Shown in pieces: positions 57,843 through 64,000 of a stretch of 64,000 bases of DNA (position 1 is the first letter of the stretch; the number at the start of each line of letters is the position of its first letter). The position numbers and the translations under genes are program-made. Source of the DNA: Furcasterigmium furcatum (taxonomy: Eukaryota > Ascomycota > Sordariomycetes > Glomerellales > Plectosphaerellaceae); contig BCIA01000005.1 in the NCBI GenBank assembly GCA_001599815.1, positions 2,769,088-2,833,087 on the forward strand, written 5' to 3'. The notes under the pieces are model-generated. The model saw nothing but the letters and a program-made list of their open reading frames with translations, was not told the origin of the DNA and did not search any database.

Positions 57843-60800
57843 ATGGACGCCGTCGATGCCGTCATCGACGACGGCGTCGTCTCAGATGCCGACTCGGACG
57901 AAATCGAGCTGCGACTCGAGAACGCTAGGTTTGAGCGTGAAGTTCAAGACTTTCTAGACTCTCACCGGGACCTTGAGACAAGGCCGCCTCGGCAGAAGCA
58001 GAGGCCGAGGAGGGGAAGGACGACCCGACAAGGCCTGTTTCGCTCATCTCGCAGGGAAGTCGAGCCTCGACCAGACATCAAGCTCCGCCTCATGAACGTC
58101 AACGCTGCGTTCCTTAGAGGCGAATATGACGAAGCTGAAGCAATGATACATGAAATCATCAGGATCAATGCCGAGACTTACCAGGCCTGGGTCACACTTG
58201 GAACCATCCTTGAGGACCAAGGTCGCCTGGCGGACGCGCTCACAGCAAAGCTGTATGCCTCCTTTCTCCGCGACAAGGATGATACGGCATGGGTTGGCTG
58301 CGCCAGTCTGGCCCTTGCAATCGCCGGCGATGACGACCACAGCCCAATGCTCAAAACGGCGAGCATGTGTTTCGCGAATGCCATCAAAGCCAACCCGCAG
58401 AATAACCAGGCGCGTCTGGGCAGAGCAGACGTCAACCATCGACGCGGCCATGTCGGCAAGGCAATTTCTCAGTACAGCGGCATTCTGAGGCGTCAACCTT
58501 ACGACGTTGACGTGATTCGCAAGTTGGCCGAGGCTTGTGATGCCAGCCAGAATACAGAGCAGATCAAGAAAGCGATTGCCGTGTATACGGACTACGTCGA
58601 GCATATGCGGGAAGTCAGCATGGGCGCAAGCGGTGCCGTTCTATGGGCAGACATCAGCATCTTTGTGGACCTACTGACATCTGCCGAGGACTACCACGCT
58701 GCGATCGCCCACCTCAAGTCACTCGCACGCTGGAGACTGCATCGGCAGGATGAATCTTTCTGGGATGAGTGGAAGGATGACGACTGCGAATGGGACAGAG
58801 ACGACTCCAGGCGACTGCGCGTGCCTCAATTCAGCCCAGGTCTCCATTCGCCGCACCAGTACGGCTTAGGCCTTCCTTTGGAACTGAGAGGTCAGCTCGC
58901 CCTCTGTCGTGTCAAACTAGGACACTTTGAGGAGTCCCGGGTAAGTCATATAAATTCTGGCGAGGTCAAGTGCCTCCAGGCTTTGCAGGCTGTGTTCGAC
59001 AGTGATCTGACGGGGCCTTAGTTGCACCTAGCGTGGCTCGACCCGACTGAGTCCGCGACTGCGGCTGCGGTGGAAGACTTTCACGGGCTGTTAAAGGATA
59101 TCGCCAATGCGCTCTTTGCGGCAGGGCAACGATCACAAGCGCGGGACTACTTCGAGCTGCTGAGAGACTCGGCCTATGGCCAGGACCCGGAGCTGTTATT
59201 CAACCTGGGAATGTGCTACGTCAATGTCCCTGACACGGGAGCAGCGGAAGATTGCTTCCTACGGGCTATCGAATTCGACGAAATGGCCATCGACGCACGA
59301 GTCGAGCTCGCGCGCATCTACGAAAACGCGCACGAGGACGAGGAGGCTCTCATCCTCGTCACAGAAGCAATCGCTCTCCAGGACTTACAAGGAGGCCCTC
59401 GGAACCAGCCAGCTGACATTTCCGAGAAGATGGAGTCTGGCACGCCGGACGGTGATGCCCAGCCAGGACCTCGCCCGGGACACAGGCCGGGGGCAGGCGT
59501 GGCCCGGAGGTACCGGCCAAAGAGACTGGTTGGGGCAGACCAACGAAAACGCGAGGAACGTGACCGAGCCGACGAGCTCTCTCGCAGGTACAAGGAGGTC
59601 CGGCGACTGAAGAAGGATATACAGTCAGGTGACCGGGGTCTGATCGCGGAGTGGGAGGCTGCCGCTCGGGATCTCGTGGATGACTTCCGGTCGTTCAGGA
59701 AATTTTACACCTGGGACAAGTACGTCAAGTACCTCGGTGCCGCCAAGGAGATGGTTTTCAACGCACCGCACCAGATGCAGCCAGGAACCTCTGAACTTCA
59801 CAAGTTTGCGGAGCGACTGTCCAAGAGTGAGTGTTGCGCGTCCTCGCGTCCCGCGAGCCCGTATGGAGTGCTAATGTGGCGACAGATGTGATACCCGGTC
59901 AATTCGACGACAGGAGGCCGCTCGACGACGATGGGTATCGAGGTATACCGTTCGGGGAATGGCTTGAACTCTTTCTCGATTATGCCATTTGCTTGGCTAT
60001 CGGTGGGAATGGAGAGGAGGCATACTTGGTCTGCGAAGCCGCTCGTGACTCTATTGTGTTCACCAACTCAAAGGACTACATGTTTCTCATCCACGTTGCG
60101 TGGGCAGGTCAGTCACCATCCCCACACATTTCGGTCTGGCAGTCAACTGATACACCCAGGTTGTGCCATTTACATGGCGGACGATGAGGTTTGCGTGGCC
60201 ATGGGGAGGTTCTTCACCAAGGTGTATCAATTGGATTCCGACGCATACCGCATGTTCGCAGCACTGTGTCGCCTCTGCCAGTCTCCGGCGTCGTGGTACA
60301 ACTCTGGCCCGGTCCAGAAATTCATCCTGCGTCAAATCAGGGTTATCGATGCGACGCAGATGCGGGCGACCATGCCGGACTCTGCTGTAACAGCGCCTCC
60401 TGACTTGTCCAGCACACAGGGCGAAACCCGCAATTTGGACGTCTGTCTGCTCATGCTCTATGGGCACATCCTTTTCACGTCCACAAGCTACACGTTTGCT
60501 CTGAGTGAGTTCCCGCACGCAGTCTGTGGGGATGGTTGACGTTACTAATCATTCTCGCGAGCAGACTACTTCCTGCGTGCTAGATCACTTGCGCCGCAAA
60601 ACCCAATGGTCAATCTCAGCGTTGGGCTGGGGTATCTTCACCACGGCCTAAAGAGACAGGCCGAGAACAGGCAATACCTCATCATGCAGGGGCTCTCGTC
60701 GGTTCTTCAGTACGCAAGGGCTTCGTCGCAGCCGTCTACTCTATGCCCCGAGGACCGCGAGGTTCGTTTCACAGTTGCACGAGCGCTTCATATGCTTGGT

Positions 60801-60983
60801 CTACACCACCTAGCATATGACGGGTACTCAAGTGCCATTGCAAGCCCCGTATTGGCTGGGCCTGGCACACATGGAGACATTGATACTCTCACGGCAGCGG
60901 CGTTTAATAGGTATATCCTGCTTATAACGGGAGGGGACTTACGTATAGTAGAGATATTAATACAGACACGGCTTATTCTTTAA
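57843..60983 (+). CDS. TFC4: TFIIIC subunit Tfc4/Sfc4 with a degraded-looking C-terminus
   Basis: Five exons: 57843-58940, 59022-59826, 59886-60107, 60160-60504 and 60565-60983, giving 962 residues. The protein bridges TFIIIC to TFIIIB in RNA polymerase III transcription. It has an acidic N-terminus, then tetratricopeptide-type repeats (LMNVNAAFLRGEYDEAEAMIHEIIRINAETYQAW, LLFNLGMCYVNVPDTGAAEDCFLRAIEFDE, NLSVGLGYLHHGLKRQAENRQYLIMQGLS and others) and a basic middle segment (GVARRYRPKR, KREERDRADELSRRYKEVRRLKKD). The end (AAFNRYILLITGGDLRIVEILIQTRLIL) still resembles the family end (AAFNLQxxYxxxGDxxxA..WLVI type). From about 60905, however, the codons are unusually A/T-rich and TpA-rich, consistent with RIP spreading in from the adjacent tract. 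The C-terminal residues are therefore doubtful. Confidence 0.88.
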
Positions 60984-62050
60984 GCTGGTATAATTTCACT
61001 ACTTAGATTTCTTACTTTACTACCTAAAAGAAGACAACTAATATAAAGTAAAGATATATATATTAAATAAAAAAAAAAAGTACTATATATAGAAATAGTA
61101 AGAATTATTATTGTTATAGCTATAACGGCCGCGGTAGTTATTTCTATTATAGCCCTAGAAGGCTTTATCCTATACGTTAAGGCGCTAGGGATTATTATTA
61201 TAGGCATACGCTATATATACTACGGTTTAACAGGGCCTAGTAGGCGGCATTCTAGCGCGGTTATTCTAGAGCTTCTATCTATAAATATAGACCTTATTAT
61301 CTATTAACTTAATAAAAGAGTCTAGGGATCTATTAATATCTAGTTCTAGGCAGATTTCGCGGAGGGCCGCGTTGATTCTATTCTAGATTTCCAGCTAATA
61401 GTTATATACCGTCCGCATACCGGTGTTATAGTAGAATCTCACGATAGTTATCGCCTAGTCTATAAAACTCTTACTATCTAAGAGTATATTCCTCTAGGTC
61501 TAAGATATATCCTACATACAGCGGGATACCTTAACGGCGGGTATGTCCTATTAGTTTTTAAGCGTAGTATAAAGTATAGGTACGGACGTCCTAGTAGTAG
61601 TATATTATTCCTCGGATAGTCCTCTAATCTACTATAATATAGTATCGCCTTAAAATAAGGTAATAATCTTATATAGGATAACTTTATAATATTCCGGAAC
61701 CTTAGCTACTTCTTAGACGGCGTTAATAAAAAGGTTAATATCTATCTAGATAATCTTACCGTCGTTTATAATACCCTTATCGCCTTTATATATAGCGCTA
61801 AGGTTAAACTAACTAATAATAGCTACCTTAAAGTAGGCTAAGTAGGCTAGGACTAGTATAATAGGGGCCTATACGGGGTCTTAGCCAGCCGATATCTAAG
61901 TAAGTAAACGTTTAAATTATTTTATAGTAAGTATTATAAGTATAGGCTACGCCGGCGGTAGGGGTGGCTAAGGGTCTACTTTAACGGAGATATACTACTA
62001 AGATATCCTAGCTGCTATAAAGATAAGCTAAGGTCTATCTATTTACTATA

Positions 62051-62181
62051 AAGTAATTATAACTAGGGTAGCCGTTAGAGGAATATTAGCTATAATATAG
62101 AAGACTATAGATAGATGGGGGGCTAAAATAATTATAACTATTATTAAAAGAATATTAGCTATTATATAAAGAACTATAGAT
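62051..62181. repeat. Imperfect tandem duplication inside the RIP tract
   Basis: GGAATATTAGCTATAATATAG..GACTATAGATAGATGGGG near 62081-62119 recurs as AGAATATTAGCTATTATATAA..AACTATAGATAAGCGGGG near 62146-62181. The sequences before each copy (AATTATAACTA) also match. The repeat unit is about 63-66 bases with many C/T and G/A differences. Confidence 0.6.
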
Positions 62182-62895
62182 AAGCGGGGTATATCTTTTA
62201 GATAGAATATTTAGGTAACCTCCCTAACCTTAGTTTAGCTAGACTTATACTTACCGGTTTTAAGGGTTTATATAGCGATATACTACTAAAGGGCTTATAA
62301 CGTTTATGTACTAATAAATATCTAAATCGGGCTAATATAGGGGTATCAAAAAACGGTTATAACTATTATTAAGGATAATAGGGGGGTTTTAATATTAAGC
62401 TTAGGGGCCTTAATAATAGGGTTAGTAACTAGGAGAATATCCGCTATTAGTTAGATAAGCTAGAGGGTAATAGTCCTAATAATAGATTAATCTAATAGGT
62501 CGTTACGAAATAAAGATAATTATTAGATATATTAATAACTATATTTAATAACTATATTATATTTAATAACTATTAAAAATAGAGGTAGTAAAGATAAAAG
62601 GTAGTAATAGTGGTTATATTAATAGATTATGTTATGATGGAATGAAGATCTAGAAGGTAGGTAAGATATCTACGGGGATAACCCTCTATATTTATAGAAG
62701 GTTCTACCTGAAATAGCCGAGGTTATAGGGAGTAGAATACCCGAGGTTATTTTAGCTATCTAGCTAAAATAGCTATTTAGCTAACAACGTAGAGCTTTTT
62801 TTATATAAATAGCTAGATAGCTAAAAATATAAAGCTATTTTTATATATATAGCTAGATAACTAAAAGCGTAGAGCTGTTTTTGTATAGCTAGTTA

Positions 62896-62971
62896 GATAG
62901 CCTCGGTTATCCTAGATAGCCTCGGTTATCCTAGATAGCCTCGGTTATCCTAGATACCCTAAGTTATCTTA
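62896..62971 (+). repeat. 19-bp tandem array A
   Basis: Three identical copies of GATAGCCTCGGTTATCCTA (62896-62914, 62915-62933, 62934-62952) followed by a diverged fourth (GATACCCTAAGTTATCTTA, 62953-62971) that differs mainly by C-to-T and G-to-A changes. Confidence 0.9.
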
Positions 62972-63131
62972 GATATTATTAGATAACTATATTTAATAAC
63001 TATATTTAATAACTATTAATAACTATACTATATCTATTACTCCTTATAAGGGTCTTAATCTAGCCCTGGGACGTCTAGGCCTAGAGCTGGAAAATAGGCT
63101 CTAGGCCTAGAGCTAGAAAATAGGCCCTAGG

Positions 63132-63207
63132 CTACGGAGCTCCCTAGGGGCTACGGGGCTCCCCAGGGACTACGGGGCTCCGTAGGAGCTACGGAGCTCC
63201 CTAGGGA
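63132..63207 (+). repeat. 19-bp tandem array B, GC-rich
   Basis: Four head-to-tail 19-base units beginning CTACGGAGCTCCCTAGGGG, then CTACGGGGCTCCCCAGGGA, CTACGGGGCTCCGTAGGAG and CTACGGAGCTCCCTAGGGA. The unit itself is nearly palindromic (GGAGCTCC core). It is a GC-rich island inside an AT-rich element. A two-copy repeat of about 26 bases (CTAGGCCTAGAGCTGGAAAATAGG type) lies just upstream at 63075-63127. Confidence 0.9.
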
Positions 63208-63440
63208 GGCCCGGGCTCAGTCTCGGAGAGGTTTACCCTCTATAAATATAGAGGGTTATCCCCCGTAGCTATTAAACCTACCTTCTATATCTTTATTAAT
63301 TACAATACTTATAACTAATATAACCACTATTACTACTACTTTTTATCTTTACTACCCTTCTATTTTTAATAGGTTATAAGCCCGGGTAGTACTATCTACG
63401 CTACTTTATCTATACCTTATCTATTTTATACGAAAAAATA

Positions 63441-63516
63441 ACTCTTATAAGAATCGAACCTACGCCCTATAAAGATCTATACTATAAGATCTATATCGCT
63501 ATGTATTATACTATTA
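63441..63516 (-). tRNA. Relic of a tRNA gene or tRNA-derived SINE, minus strand
   Basis: Read on the minus strand, GGTTCGATTCT (63450-63460) is one base from the RNA polymerase III B-box GGTTCGANTCC, preceded by a GTAGG/CTTAT T-arm that still pairs with wobbles. An A-box/D-loop-like segment TAGTATAATACATAG lies at 63499-63513, and AGATC..AGATC at about 63468-63492 could be an anticodon stem. Six T on the minus strand (63433-63438) sit right after the 3' end, like a pol III terminator. The acceptor stem no longer pairs, so this is broken. A RIP-mutated tRNA copy and a SINE head are both possible. Confidence 0.4.
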
Positions 63517-63799
63517 TTACTATTACAGAAATATCTAATCGGACGACATATATATACTATACGGAAAATTAACTTATATATATATATATACGCCTTATAT
63601 ATATAACGTATCGATACGATCTATTTAATACGACCTATCGGAAGTCGAGGCCCGTCACCTTAAAACCCTCGCTAGGTTTAATATATACCTAAATAAATAT
63701 ATCCCTAGTTTAACTAGGGCCTATAACTACTATTTTTAGTAGTTACAAAAAATCAAGAAATTAGGGATTTAACTACTTAAGTTATCCCTATATTTTTCC

Positions 63800-63850
63800 T
63801 ACCTATTTTTTTACTTTATACCTCTATTTTTAATAGTTATTATATAACTA
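63800..63850 (-). repeat. Solo copy of the inverted-repeat terminus
   Basis: The reverse strand reads AATAACTATTAAAAATAGAGG followed by a TAAAGTAAAA-like stretch. This matches the left end of the element at 62565-62595. It indicates a second, truncated or neighbouring copy of the same family. Confidence 0.55.
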
Positions 63851-64000
63851 TATACCCTTATATATATTTTATACCCTTATTTTTATTTTTATTTTAAAGA
63901 GCCTTAAAAATAGATTCTACTACTCAAAAAATCCAAATTCAAAAACTACAGGGCTCTATTAACTATAACCTATAGGCTATCCGTACTAAAGCCTATTTAT

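Larger units (their letters stand above)
62570..63372. mobile_element. MITE-like inverted-repeat element
   Basis: The left arm (about 62570-62710) and the reverse complement of the right arm (about 63232-63372) align along roughly 140 bases with few gaps. Exactly shared blocks are GTAATAGTGGTTATATTA (62604-62621 and, reversed, 63316-63333) and GGATAACCCTCTATATTTA (62676-62694 and, reversed, 63243-63261). The arms start CTATTAAAAATAGAGG and CTATTAAAAATAGAAGG. No transposase frame lies between, only tandem arrays. The differences are C/T and A/G-rich, as in RIP. This may be a small non-autonomous element or one half of a larger palindrome. A clean target-site duplication is not evident. Confidence 0.65.
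60984..64000. repeat. AT-rich, RIP-like repetitive tract
   Basis: Composition changes abruptly after about 60905: TA steps abound while CpA and TpG nearly vanish. In the two 60-base lines 61441-61500 and 61681-61740 there is not a single CpA or TpG, yet CpG survives. That is the classic RIP product (CpA to TpA) of repeats in filamentous ascomycetes. No open frame of useful length was found. Sub-features named below lie inside. The original transposon cannot be named from what remains. Confidence 0.85.

Noticed and set aside
60984..61207. Short minus-strand frame of 75 residues rich in Ile and Thr
   Set aside because: It lies in RIP-like DNA where A/T-rich codons produce Ile/Tyr/Leu runs by chance.

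Overview
The window is nuclear DNA of a filamentous ascomycete (Pezizomycotina), most likely a Sordariomycete. The evidence is split genes with short GT-AG introns of about 50-100 nt carrying CTGAC/CTAAC-type branch points, compact spacing on both strands, and a fungal gene set (Zn2Cys6 factor, PalB calpain, ferric reductase, DUF2985 protein, DML1, VTS1). The right-hand 3 kb is an AT-rich tract with the dinucleotide pattern of repeat-induced point mutation (RIP). Species cannot be fixed from sequence alone. Exon structures were read by eye from splice signals, phase and family knowledge. Each multi-exon model was checked to keep the reading frame.

Layout. 1-7 kb: 3' truncated small disordered protein, GDSL esterase, Zn2Cys6 transcription factor. 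7-16.5 kb: SGF73 (SAGA), NOSIP-like RING protein, tafazzin TAZ1, PHO85-type CDK, septin-like GTPase with a C-terminal membrane anchor. 16.9-28.7 kb: poly(A) polymerase PAP1, DML1/Misato, forkhead factor, CLU1. 29.5-43.5 kb: large uncharacterised protein, ferric reductase, Yippee protein, SLC35F6-like transporter, DUF2985 membrane protein, tRNA-splicing subunit SEN15, seven-exon zinc alcohol dehydrogenase. 45.3-61 kb: C2H2 factor, PalB, peroxisomal carrier ANT1, ribosomal protein eL29, VTS1, and TFIIIC subunit TFC4. 61-64 kb: RIP-degraded repeat DNA.

The genes are mostly unrelated housekeeping genes and regulators, not an operon or biosynthetic cluster. Several bear on RNA and transcription (SGF73, PAP1, SEN15, VTS1, TFC4, forkhead, eL29) and several on mitochondria (TAZ1, DML1, CLU1), but I see no sign of co-regulation. 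No tailoring-enzyme cluster, CRISPR or phage-like system is present.

The most interesting part is the right edge. The last codons of TFC4 run into the RIP tract and appear degraded. The tract holds an approximately 800 bp inverted-repeat element with internal 19-bp tandem arrays, a solo copy of its terminus, and a tRNA/SINE-like relic.
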